Positions 41,847-55,270 of a DNA stretch of 64,000 nucleotides are shown piece by piece. Every line of letters starts with the position of its first letter. Position 1 is the stretch's first letter. Source of the stretch: Palaemon carinicauda (Eukaryota; Arthropoda; Malacostraca; Decapoda; Palaemonidae). A model generated the notes under the pieces. It saw only the letters and a program-made list of their open reading frames with translations. It ran no database searches and was not told where the DNA came from. Location of the stretch: positions 165,179,973 to 165,243,972 of the forward strand of contig NC_090726.1 of the NCBI RefSeq assembly GCF_036898095.1, in the 5' to 3' direction. Position numbers and translations under genes: made by a program.

Positions 41847-43580
41847 TTTTTTTTAAATTTTTCAAATTATTAGTATTTTTAAAATTATTAATGATTTTAA
41901 GATTATTAATATTTTCAAAATTAAAAATTTTTAAAAATCATTAATATTTTTGAAATTATTAATATTTTTAAAATTATTAATATTTTTTGAATTAAAAATA
42001 TTTTTAAAATTATTGATATTTTTAAAAATAATTAATATTTTTAAAATAATTATATTTTTGAAATTATTATTTCTAAAATAAAAAATATTTTCAAAATCAT
42101 TAATATTTTTTAAATTATTAATATTTTTAAAATTATCAGTATTTTAAAAATTATTATTTCTTAAAATTATTAATATTTATAAATTATATATATTTTTTAA
42201 ATTATTAATATTTCTAAAATTGTTAATATTTTTAAAATTATCAATATTTTTAAAATTATTAAAATTTTTAAAATCATTGATATTTTCAAAATTATTAATA
42301 TTTTTGAATTATTAATATTTTTCAAAATATTAATATTTTTTTAAATTATTAATTTTTTAAATTAACATTTCTTAAATTATTAATATTTTTAAAATTATTG
42401 ATATTTTCTAAATTATTAATATATTTTAAATTATTAATAATTTCAAAATCATTAATATTTCTGAAAATATTAATATTTTTAAATAAGTAATATTTTTTAA
42501 ATTACATATATTTTTAAAATTATTAAAATTTTTGAAATTATAGATATTTTTTGAATTATTATTATTTTTTAAATTATTGATATTTTTAAATTATTAATAT
42601 TTTTAAAATTATTAATATTTTCATTATTAATTTCAAAATTACTAATATTTTCAATATTAATTTTAAAATTATTAATATTTTTTAAATTATTTATTTTTTT
42701 AATATTATTAATATTTTTAGTATTATTATACTTTAAATATTATTAATATTATTAATATTATTAATATTCTTAATATCATCAATATTTTCAATATTATTAA
42801 TATTTTCAATATTATTAATATTTTTAAAATTATTATTAATTTTAAAATCATTAATATTTTTAAAATCATTAATAATTTTAAAATATTCATATTTTAAATT
42901 TATTAATAATTTTAAAATTATTGATATTTTCAAAATTATTAATATTTTTAAAATCCTTAAGATTTTTGAAATTATCAGTATTTTCAAAATTATTAATATT
43001 TTAGGCCATTAATATTTTTAAAATTATAAATATTTTTAAAATCATCAATATTTTTAAAATTATTAATATTTTCAAAATTATTAATATTTTTCAAATTATT
43101 AATATTTTTGAAATTAATATTTTTAAAATCATTGATATTTTTAAAATTATTAATATTTTTAGAATCATTAATATTTTAAGTTCTTAATATTTTTTTAAAT
43201 CATCAATATTTTTAAAATCAATAATATTCTTAAAATCATTAGTATTTTTTAAATTATTAATATTTTTTAAATTAATAATATTTTATAAATTAATATTTTA
43301 AAGATTATTAATATTTTCGAATTATTGATATTTTTACAATTATTGATATTTTTAAAATTATCCATAATTTTAGAATTATTCATATTTTAGAATTATTCTT
43401 ATTTTTAAAATTATTCATATTTTTTAAATTATTATTTTTAAAATTATTAATATTTTTAAAATTATTCAGATTTTGAAAATTATTCGTATCTAAAATTGAT
43501 CGTATTTTTAAAACTATTCATATTTCTAAAATTATATTTATTTTTAAAATTATTAGTATTTTTTTAAAATTATTCATATT

Positions 43581-44880
43581 ATGAAAATTACTCGTATCTA
43601 AAATTATTCACATTTTTATAAATATTCATATTTTTGAAATTATATTTATTTTTAAAATTATTAGTATTTTTTAAATAATTCGTATTTTTAAAATTATTAG
43701 TATTTTTAGAATTATTAATATTATCAAAATCATTAGTATTTTTAAAATTACTGGAATTTCAAAAATTATTAGTATTTTTTAAATTATCAGTATTTTTAAA
43801 ATTATTAATATTGTTAAAATTATTAGTATTTTTAGAATTATTAGTATTTTTCAAATTATCAGTATTCTTTAAATTATTAATATTTTTAAAATTATTAATA
43901 TTTTTCAAATTATCAATATTTTTTAAATTATCAATATTTTTCAAATTACCAATATTTTTTTTTTTAAATTATTAACTTTTTTTAAATTATTAATATTATT
44001 AAAACTATTGATATTATGAAAATTATTCGTATCTAAAATTATTCACATTTTTAAAATTATTCATATTTTTGAAATTATATTTATTTTTAAAATTATTAGT
44101 ATTTTTTAAATAATTCGTATTTTTAAAATTATTAGTATTTTTAGAATTATTAATATTATCAAAATCATTAGTATTTTTAAAATTACTGGTATTTCAAAAA
44201 TTATTAGTATTTTTTAAATTATCAGTATTTTTAAAATTATTAATATTGTTAAAATTATTAGTATTTTTAGAATTATTAGTATTTTTCAAATTATCAGTAT
44301 TCTTTAAATTATTAATATTTTGAAAATTATTAATATTTTTCAAATTATCAATATTTTTAAATTATCAATATTTTTCAAATTACCAATATTTTTTTTTTAA
44401 ATTATTAACTTTTTTTAAATTATTAATATTATTAAAACTATTGATATTATGAAAATTATTCGTATCTAAAATTATTCACATTTTTAAAATTATTCATATT
44501 TTTGAAATTATATTTATTTTTAAAATTATTAGTATTTTTTAAATAATTCGTATTTTTAAAATTATTAGTATTTTTAGAATTATTAATATTATCAAAATCA
44601 TTAGTATTTTTAAAATTACTGGTATTTCAAAAATTATTAGTATTTTTTAAATTATCAGTATTTTTAAAATTATTAATATTGTTAAAATTATTAGTATTTT
44701 TAGAATTATTAGTATTTTTCAAATTATCAGTATTCTTTAAATTATTAATATTTTGAAAATTATTAATATTTTTCAAATTATCAATATTTTTTAAATTATC
44801 AATATTTTTCAAATTACCAATATTTTTTTTAAAATTATTAACTTTTTTAAAATTATTAATATTATTAAAACTATTGATAT
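43581..44880. repeat. Local triplication of a ~430-bp satellite block
   Basis: A block starting ATGAAAATTA-TCGTATCTAAAATTATTCAC occurs at 43581, 44026 and 44449 (offsets 445 and 423 bp). The paralogous region of array III has one copy, near 60317. This explains the 863-bp difference between the D1-to-47532 and D2-to-63404 distances. The second and third copies are nearly identical to each other. Confidence 0.8.
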
Positions 44881-47330
44881 TTTTAAAATTATTAATATTT
44901 TTTAAATCATTAATAATTTCAAAATCATCAATATTTTTAAAATTATTGATATTTTTGAAATTAAAAATATTTTTATAATCATTAATATTTTTTAAATTAT
45001 TAATATTTTTAAAATTACAAATATTTTTATACTCATTATTATTTTTTAAATTATTAATATTCTTAAAATTATTAATATTTTCCAAATTATAAATATTTCC
45101 AAAATTAATAATATTTTTAAAATGACTAGTATTTTTAAAATAAGCAGTATTTTTAGAATCATTATTTTTGATATTATTAATATTTTTGAAATTATTGATA
45201 TTTTTAAAATTATTAATATTTTTAAAATTATTAATATTTTTAAAATTATTAATATTTTTAAAAATATTAATATTTTAGGTTGTCAATATTTTTAAAATTA
45301 TCAATAATTCTAAATTTATTGATATTTTTTAAATTATTGATATTTTTTAAATTATTAATATTTTTTTTAAATTATTAATATTTTTAAAATCATTAATATT
45401 TTTTAAATTATTAATATTTTTAATATTAATATCTTTAATATTATTATACTTTTGATATTTGTGATATTTTTAACATTATTATTTGTAATATTTTTATTAT
45501 TATTAATATTATCAATATATCTAATATTTTTAATATTTTCAATTTTATTATTTTTAAAATTATTAGTATTTTTTAAAATTATTAGTATTTTTAGAATTAT
45601 TAGCATTTTTAAAATGATTAATATTTTTAAAATTATCAATATCTTTGAAATTATCAGTATTTTTCAAATTATTAGTATTTTTCAAATTATCAGTATTTTT
45701 CAAATTATTAATATTTTTTGAATGATCATTATTTTTTAAATCATCAATATTTTTTAAATTATCAATATTTTCTAAATTAACAATATTTTCTAAATCATCA
45801 ATATTTTTCAAATTATTAATATTTTTAAAATTATTTTTATTTTTAAAGTTATTAATTTTAATATCATCAATATTTTTAAAATCAATGATAATTTCGAAAT
45901 TATTCATATTTTTAAATTTATTATTAATATTTTTAAAATTATTAATATTTTCAAAATTATTTTTATATTTAAAATCATTAAGATATTAATATTTTCAAAA
46001 TTATTAATATTCTCAAAATTATTAATATTTTTAAAAGGATTAATATTTTCAAAATTTTCAATATTTATAATATTATCGATATTATTAGAATTATTAATAT
46101 TTTTAAAATTATTAATATTTTTAATATCATTAATATTTCAAGTCATTAATATTTTCTAAATTAATAATATTTTTAAAATAATTATTATCATAGAAATCAT
46201 TAATATTTTAAAAATTATTATTATTTTCAAAATTATTAATATTTTTAAAATTATTAATATTTTAAAAATTAATATTTTTGAAATTATTAATATTTCCAAA
46301 ATCATTAATATTCTTAAAATTATTAATATTTTTAAAATTATTAATATTTTTAAAATTATTAATATTTTAAAAATGATTAATATTTTCAAAATTATTGAAA
46401 TTTTCAAGATTATAAATATTTTTAAAATTATTAATATTTTTAAAATTATTAATATCTTAAAAATCATTAATATTTTTAAAATTAATATTATTTTCAAAAT
46501 TAATAATATTTTCAAAATTATTAATATTTTTAAAATTGATATTTTTGAAATTATTATTATTTTCAAAATCATTAATATTCTTAAAATTATTAATATTTTT
46601 AAAATTATTAATATTTTTAAAATTATTGATATTTTAAAAATTATTAATATTTCTAAAATTTTTGATATTTTTAAGATTATCAATATTTTTAAAATTATCA
46701 GTATCTTTAAAATTATTAATATTTTTTAAATTATTATTATTTTTTAAATTATTAATATTTTCAAAATTATTAATATTTTTAAAATTATTAATATTTTTAA
46801 AATTATTAATATTTTTTAAATTATTAATATTTTTTAAATTATTAATATTTTTTAAATTATTAACATTTTTGAAATTATTAATATTTTTTAAATTATTAAC
46901 ATTTTTGAAATTATTGATATTTTTGAAAGCATTAATATTTCTGAAACTATTAATATTTTTTAAATTATTATTTTTTAAATTATTGATATTTTTTAAATTA
47001 TTAATGTTTTTTAGATTATTAATATTTTTGATATTATTAATATTTTTTAAATTAATATTTTTCAAATTATTATTATTTTTCAAATTATCAATATTTTTTC
47101 AAATTATTAATATTTTTCAAATTATTAGTATTTTTAAAAATATTAGTATTTTTAAAAATATTAGTATTTTTAAAATTATTGACATTTTTAAAATTATTAA
47201 TATTTTTAAAATTGTTAATATTTTTAAAATTATTAAGTTTTAAAATTATTAATATTTTTAAAATTATTTATATGTTTAATATTATCAATATTATCAATAT
47301 CTTTAATATTTTTAATATAATTAATATTTT

Positions 47331-47456
47331 TAATATCATTAATATTTTTAATATCATTAATATTTTTAATATCATTAATATTTTCAATATCATTAATATT
47401 TTCAATATCATTAATATTTTCAATATCATTAATATTTTTAATATTATTAATATTTT
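47331..47456. repeat. Homogenised run of 18-bp monomers at the array II edge
   Basis: Six consecutive units starting at 47331, 47349, 47367, 47385, 47403 and 47421 share the form TAATATCATTAATATTTT (T or C at the first base) with an exact 18-bp period. It is the cleanest display of the monomer and lies just inside the border with non-satellite DNA. The matching run before the second border is near 63205-63330. Confidence 0.8.
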
Positions 47457-49675
47457 CAAAATTATTAATATTTTTAATATTATTAATATTTTTAATATTA
47501 ATAATATTCGTAATATTAATAATATAATATTAATGTTTAAACAATTTTTTTTTCTCCAAGCCTTTCAAAATAATCTAATCCAGTCAGGTAATAATCTAAA
47601 AATAATAACAAAGAAGTTTTCTTATCATATAGTTCTACTTCTCCATCTTAAAGTAAAATATACATGACCTCCATTTTTTTCTGTTTTTCATAGCAATACT
47701 TGATACCAGCATCGGTGGAATGTGGAAACGGAGAAATATTAATTATAAAATCCAGAACTAATATTGCTGCTATGAAGAATTCACTAATGTTCTTTAATTG
47801 GATTAAATTTAAAACCTAATTTGATACACTTGTGTTGAAAATTTTGTCATCAAAAGATGGGCATTTAAAAAATTAATGTATTATAAAGACTTTTGATATT
47901 TACAGTTATATGGTGCATGTGTGTATCCATATGTAAATCTATTTACACTGTATTCTTATTGCTATATCAAAGAATTAAAAACTTAAATGAGAATATTTTT
48001 TTTTGTTCACCAAATATCTATGTTAAGGGCATCATCTGATAAAATGAAACAAGTAAGCATTTTTAAGTAATGCATGTCAATATTATTATGGAAAATAACT
48101 TTGCATATACTTGTTTAATTTTAAAACCTCATGTACATATTGAAAGCTGCAGAATTCTACTTAAGAATGAGATATGCAATTTGTTAAATCTATTTAGAAT
48201 TATATTTAGCCGAACAACAAAATATGGTACGTTGACTTTGACATTGATTAGTTTTGAGTTAAAGATAGCCCATTCACTAAACAGATATAGAAGTAGTACT
48301 ATCTATGTCCCAATGAAAACCTTAGTTATGAAATTATATTCACAACATAATAAAATAGAACAGAGCCAAAAATCCTTTAGAGTCACCTGTATCAGTTACT
48401 GTATATACACAATAACTGGGCAGCACGAATATGGGCATATATCCAACCAACAATATGCCATTCATGTATAATAATCTCAAACATATGTTTTAAATAATCA
48501 AATCAATATACTCCATACTACCTCTCATTCATAATATAAAACTAAAAAAATCATAACATTCTTTAGTGTATCTATTTTTCTAACCCTGAAAGTAGAGAGT
48601 GAAGAAGAGAAAGGTGTGATGGATATTAAGTATTTACCGAGATGTGGCTTACGCCTCTATGAAGAGTTTTGGGCGTCAAAAAGAGGGTCCTTAAGTGTCA
48701 TCAATTGTGTGGGAAAGGATATGAAAGCCATAAGGCTTTTAATAAGGAACCTGAACCGTTGAATTTCCAATACGATGCCTCACATCTGGAAGGTCTTCAT
48801 ATCCTCATAAGTTCATTTTTATTCCTTTCAGGTTCTGCCATCTTGAATGAATGTCCACATATCATTCCATAATGGGTTTCGAGTGAAGCCCTCGAACTTA
48901 TTGATGATGGGGTTTTTCCTATTTCCTTTTTTTCTCTCTCTGATTCAAATGGGATATTTTATAATATTCCTCTTCTGGTGTCGTTATGAAAATAGATTTT
49001 ATTAAAACATTTGATCACTGGCAGCTGATTTTCTCATATTCATATGCTTTAGATTTACAATGGCAGCGTACCAAATTCAATTGAGATGTGAATAACTTTT
49101 TAAACATTTTATAATTGTCTTTTCAAAGATAATGACTGAAGACCTTTCAACATTCTATGATAAATATTGACGAAATACATTATCAAATCTGAGGAATTTT
49201 TTCCCCTTTCCGAAAATCTAAACAATATGAACAACATATCTACTTTATGGATGTAGGTCTATTTGTGAGACACATTAGAAATTTCTCCCTTTATAAGACT
49301 TTAAAATCAATCACGTTAGTTAGGCGATTAGATGATATACTTGCATTTGGTCAGTAAACATTATCATAGTCGTGATTAATAGTGATTAGTGAAATATAAT
49401 AAAAGTGTTGTGATAGACAACCTGTAGAAGTGAATATCATATAGAATAAGGTTCATTAAGTTGATAGAAAATAATTGGAATGACTGTTGCAGTGAGATTC
49501 AATAAAGTAAAGGAGCTAAATTCAGATTAAAAGTAAATCCTCCAAACATTTTCAGGTAACTACGTACATGTCCCTTGCTTCGCTCTATGAGTTAAAAAGT
49601 TCTTTTAACGAACAAAAGGATAGACTAAAATGTCTTGCAAGCATCCAAAATCCTGTTGACTCCATCTAACACCCC

Positions 49676-49802
<127 letters not shown>

Positions 49803-50066
49803 AAAAGAGAAATAGAGATATATAGTTTTTAGATAATGCTAGCACATTATGTATAAGATATATATTATAGATTTAATTATATTTTGTTTGATTATTGCTA
49901 AAAGGGGTCTATCCAAAACATCACCACATCAGTAAACTTTCATTGTAGAGCAGTTACAACGACAATAGATTTATTACCATTTTTAAACTTAAAAACGTAG
50001 TGTTCATAAAATTTACACTTTCAAGATTGTGTGTTTCTTTAATAACAAATATTCATAATCTCAAAT

Positions 50067-50068
<2 letters not shown>

Positions 50069-50139
<71 letters not shown>
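50069..50139 (+). repeat. (AG)n microsatellite
   Basis: An uninterrupted run of about 70 bp of AG dinucleotides. With the (TC)n tract upstream it forms a long inverted repeat with a spacer of about 267 bp. Confidence 0.97.
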
Positions 50140-50143
<4 letters not shown>

Positions 50144-50979
50144 CTTCTGCAGGTTAATACCTAACGCGTTGTTTGGAATTGAAGGTTTTAGAAACTATCC
50201 AAATGATCAATGGACAAAACAAGAAGGAACAAATATGTTATTTATAACGTTGTTGTTGTTTTTTTCATACAAATTGGTGAAATTTCGTTTCATAGTTGAT
50301 ATTGTCTATTGCTGAATGCTACATTTAGTTACAAACTTAATAATTTCCATGTGAAAACAAATTAGTTTATTTTTTTCCACAACCGATCAACATGTTAAAT
50401 AAAAGTCGTTGCATTCGCATTGCTCCTAATTTTGTATTTATCGTAAAGTATTACCCCCCCCCAAAAAAAAGAATTGAAAATATAATCAGGTGAGATGAAG
50501 GTCTTTGGTAAAAACAATAGTTTAAAGATACACCACGCTGTAATACATATTTATCCCTTTATCAATGTAACTTTACGAAAACCAGAGAAAAAATAAAATA
50601 AAACTTCCGTAATAATAAGATGTGGATATTCATCTAAAGTCTTAACAAATAACAGAAACAATATTTTCATATACTAAGCGTTACAGTATTCCAAATGTTG
50701 TAGGCTATGGTAATTTTTATTCTTTGTGAAATATTAGTTCAGACGTGTCTTCATTTACATTAACAAGGAAAATATTTTTTTAATTATTATTATTTTTTAA
50801 ATTATTGATATTTTTTAAATTATTTATATTTTTTAAATTATTATATTTTTAATATTAATAATTTTAAAATTATTAATATTTTTTAAATTATTTATATTTT
50901 TAATATTAATAATATTTTTAATATTATTATACTTTAAATATTATTGATATTTTTAATATTATTAATATTTTTAATATCA

Positions 50980-53900
50980 TCAATATTTTCAATATTATTA
51001 ATATTTTCAATATCATTAATATTTTTAAAATTATTATTAATTTTAAATTCATTAATATTTTCAAAATCATTAATAATTTTAAAATATTTATATTTTAATT
51101 TTATTAATAATTTTAAAATTATTAATATTTTCAAAATTACAAATTTTTAAAAATCATTAATATTTTTGAAATTATTAATATTTTTAAAATTATTAATATT
51201 TTTTGAATTAAAAATATTTTTTAAATTATTGATATTTTTAAAAATCATTAATATTTTTAAAATCATTATTTTTGAAATTATTAATATTTCTAAAATAAAA
51301 AATATTTTCAAAATGATTAATATTTTTTAAATTATTAATATTTTTTAAATTATCAGTATTTTTAAAATTATTATTTCTTAAAATTATTAATATTTATAAA
51401 ATCATATATATTTTTTAAATTCTTAATATTTTTAAAATTGTTAAAATTTTTTAAATTATCAATAATTTTAAAATTATTTAAATTTTTAAAATTATTGATA
51501 TTTTCAAAATTATACATATTTTCTAAATTATTAATATTTTTTAAAATATTATTATTTTTTTAAATTATTAATTTTTTAAATTAATATTTTTTAAATTATT
51601 AATATTTCTAAAATTTTTGATATATTTTAAATTATTAATAATTTCAAAATCATTAATATTTTTGAAAATATTAATATTTTCAAATAGGTAATATTTTTTA
51701 AATTACATATATTTTTAAAATTATTAAAATTTTTGAAATTATAGATATTTGTTTAATTATTATTATTTTTTAAATTATTGATATTTTTTAAATTATTTAT
51801 ATTTTTTAAATTATTATATTTTTAATATTAATAATTTTAAAATTATTAATATTTTTTAAATTATTTATATTTTCAATATTATTAATATTTTTAATATTAT
51901 TATACTTTAAATATTATTGATATTTTTAATATTATTAATATTTTTAATATCATCAATATTTTCAATATTATTAATATTTTCAATATCATTAATATTTTTA
52001 AAATTATTATTAATTTTAAATTCATTAATATTTTTAAAATCATTAATAATTTCAAAATATTTATATTTTAAATTTATTAATAATTTTAAAATCATTAATA
52101 TTTTCAAAATTATTAATTATTTTCAAAATCCTTAAGATTTTTAAAATTATCAGTATTTTCAAAATTATTAATATTTTGAAAGCCATCAATATTTTTGAAA
52201 TTATTAATATTTTTAAATTCATCAATATTTTTTAAATCATCAATATTTTTAAAATTATTAATATTTTTAAAATTATTAATATTTTTAAAATTATTATTAT
52301 TTTTGAAATTGATATTTTTAAAATCATTGATATTTTTAAAATTATTAATATTTTTAAAATTATTTATATTTTTAAAATCATTAATATTTTAAGTTCTTAA
52401 TATTTTTTAAATCATCAATATTTTTAAAGTCATTAATATTCTTAAAATCATTAGTATTTTTAAAATTATTAATATTTTTTAAAATTAATAATATTTTTAA
52501 AATTAATATTTTAAAGATTATTAATATTTTCAAAATTATTAATATTTTTACAATTATTGATATTTTTAAAATTATCCATATTTTTGAATTATTCATATTT
52601 TTAGAATTATTGTTATTTTTAAAATTATTCATATTTTTTAAATTATTATTTTTAAAATTATTAATATTTATAAAATTATTCAGATTTTGAAAATTATTCG
52701 TATCTAAAATTATTCGTATATTTAAAACTATTCATATTTCTAAAATTATATTTATTTTTAAAATTATTAGTATTTTTTCAAAATTATCCATATTTTGAAA
52801 ATTATTCGTATCTAAAATTATTCGTATTTTTAAGATTATTCATATTTTTGAAATTATATATATTTTTAAAATTATTAGTATTTTTTAAATAATAAGTATT
52901 TTTAAAATTATTAGTATTTTTAGAATTATTAATATTATCAAAATCATTAGTATTTTAAAATTACTGGTATTTCAGAAATTATTAATATTTTTTAAATTAT
53001 CAGTATTTTTAAAATTATTAATATTGTTAAAATTATTATTTTTAGAATTATTAGTATTTTTCAAATTATCAGTATTCTTTAAATTATTAATATTTTTAAA
53101 ATTATTAATATTTTTCAAATTATCAATATTTTCAATATTATTAATATTTTCAATATCATTAATATTTTTAAAATTATTATTAATTTTAAATTCATTAATA
53201 TTTTCAAAATCATTAATAATTTTAAAATATTTATATTTTAATTTTATTAATAATTTTAAAATTATTAATATTTTCAAAATTATAAATTTTTAAAAATCAT
53301 TAATATTTTTGAAATTATTAATATTTTTAAAATTATTAATATTTTTTGAATTAAAAATATTTTTTAAATTATTGATATTTTTAAAAATCATTAATATTTT
53401 TAAAATCATTATTTTTGAAATTATTAATATTTCTAAAATAAAAAATATTTTCAAAATGATTAATATTTTTTAAATTATTAATATTTTTTAAATTATCAGT
53501 ATTTTTAAAATTATTATTTCTTAAAATTATTAATATTTATAAAATCATATATATTTTTTAAATTCTTAATATTTTTAAAATTGTTAAAATTTTTTAAATT
53601 ATCAATAATTTTAAAATTATTTAAATTTTTAAAATTATTGATATTTTCAAAATTATACATATTTTCTAAATTATTAATATTTTTTAAAATATTATTATTT
53701 TTTTAAATTATTAATTTTTTAAATTAATATTTTTTAAATTATTAATATTTCTAAAATTTTTGATATATTTTAAATTATTAATAATTTCAAAATCATTAAT
53801 ATTTTTGAAAATATTAATATTTTCAAATAGGTAATATTTTTTAAATTACATATATTTTTAAAATTATTAAAATTTTTGAAATTATAGATATTTGTTTAAT

Positions 53901-55270
53901 TATTATTATTTTTTAAATTATTGATATTTTTAAATTATTTATATTTTTTAAATTATTATATTTTTAATATTAATAATTTTAAAATTATTAATATTTTTTA
54001 AATTATTTATATTTTCAATATTATTAATATTTTTAATATTATTATACTTTAAATATTATTGATATTTTTAATATTATTAATATTTTTAATATCATCAATA
54101 TTTTCAATATTATTAATATTTTTAATATCATTAATATTTTTAAAATTATTATTAATTTTAAATTCATTAATATTTTTAAAATCATTAATAATTTCAAAAT
54201 ATTTATATTTTAAATTTATTAATAATTTTAAAATCATTAATATTTTCAAAATTATTAATTATTTTCAAAATCCTTAAGATTTTTAAAATTATCAGTATTT
54301 TCAAAATTATTAATATTTTGAAAGCCATCAATATTTTTGAAATTATTAATATTTTTAAATTCATCAATATTTTTTAAATCATCAATATTTTTAAAATTAT
54401 TAATATTTTTAAAATTATTAATATTTTTAAAATTATTATTATTTTTGAAATTGATATTTTTAAAATCATTGATATTTTTAAAATTATTAATATTTTTAAA
54501 ATTATTTATATTTTTAAAATCATTAATATTTTAAGTTCTTAATATTTTTTAAATCATCAATATTTTTAAAGTCATTAATATTCTTAAAATCATTAGTATT
54601 TTTAAAATTATTAATATTTTTTAAAATTAATAATATTTTTAAAATTAATATTTTAAAGATTATTAATATTTTCAAAATTATTAATATTTTTACAATTATT
54701 GATATTTTTAAAATTATCCATATTTTTGAATTATTCATATTTTTAGAATTATTGTTATTTTTAAAATTATTCATATTTTTTAAATTATTATTTTTAAAAT
54801 TATTAATATTTATAAAATTATTCAGATTTTGAAAATTATTCGTATCTAAAATTATTCGTATATTTAAAACTATTCATATTTCTAAAATTATATTTATTTT
54901 TAAAATTATTAGTATTTTTTCAAAATTATCCATATTTTGAAAATTATTCGTATCTAAAATTATTCGTATTTTTAAGATTATTCATATTTTTGAAATTATA
55001 TATATTTTTAAAATTATTAGTATTTTTTAAATAATAAGTATTTTTAAAATTATTAGTATTTTTAGAATTATTAATATTATCAAAATCATTAGTATTTTTA
55101 AAATTACTGGTATTTCAGAAATTATTAATATTTTTTAAATTATCAGTATTTTTAAAATTATTAATATTGTTAAAATTATTATTTTTAGAATTATTAGTAT
55201 TTTTCAAATTATCAGTATTCTTTAAATTATTAATATTTTTAAAATTATTAATATTTTTCAAATTATCAAT
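50980..55270. repeat. 2143-bp tandem duplication of satellite
   Basis: Copy 1 is about 50980-53122 and copy 2 about 53123-55270. Landmarks repeat at an offset of 2143 bp (AAATTTTTAAAAATC at 51141 and 53284; TATCAATATTTT at 53121 and 55264). At the junction the two parental sequences share ATCAATATTTT, an 11-bp microhomology. Array II has only one copy of this block. Confidence 0.85.

Larger units (their letters stand above)
16873..47531. repeat. 18-bp AT-rich satellite, array II with ~11.3-kb higher-order repeat
   Basis: Same 18-bp monomer family as array I. Island types B, C and A recur in order with equal spacing: B 19512 and 30774, C 22173 and 33512, A 24163 and 35508. This shows a higher-order unit of about 11.3 kb. 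Local tandem duplications (entered separately) modify its length. The right part (from about 36.3 kb), containing island D1, is paralogous to array III. No gene is supported; the longest open frame (303 codons at 17484-18395) is low-complexity I/F/K/N/L read-through of monomers. Confidence 0.95.

Noticed and set aside
1..47531. CRISPR array, because of regular short repeats
   Set aside because: Units are contiguous 18-bp monomers without unique spacers, in a eukaryotic context with no cas-like genes.
48070..48471. 133-codon ATG-started open frame in the non-satellite block
   Set aside because: No recognisable domain, A+T-rich flanks without convincing promoter or splice context, and a length within reach of chance. 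Its first 59 bases are repeated at 63942-64000 only because the block is duplicated.
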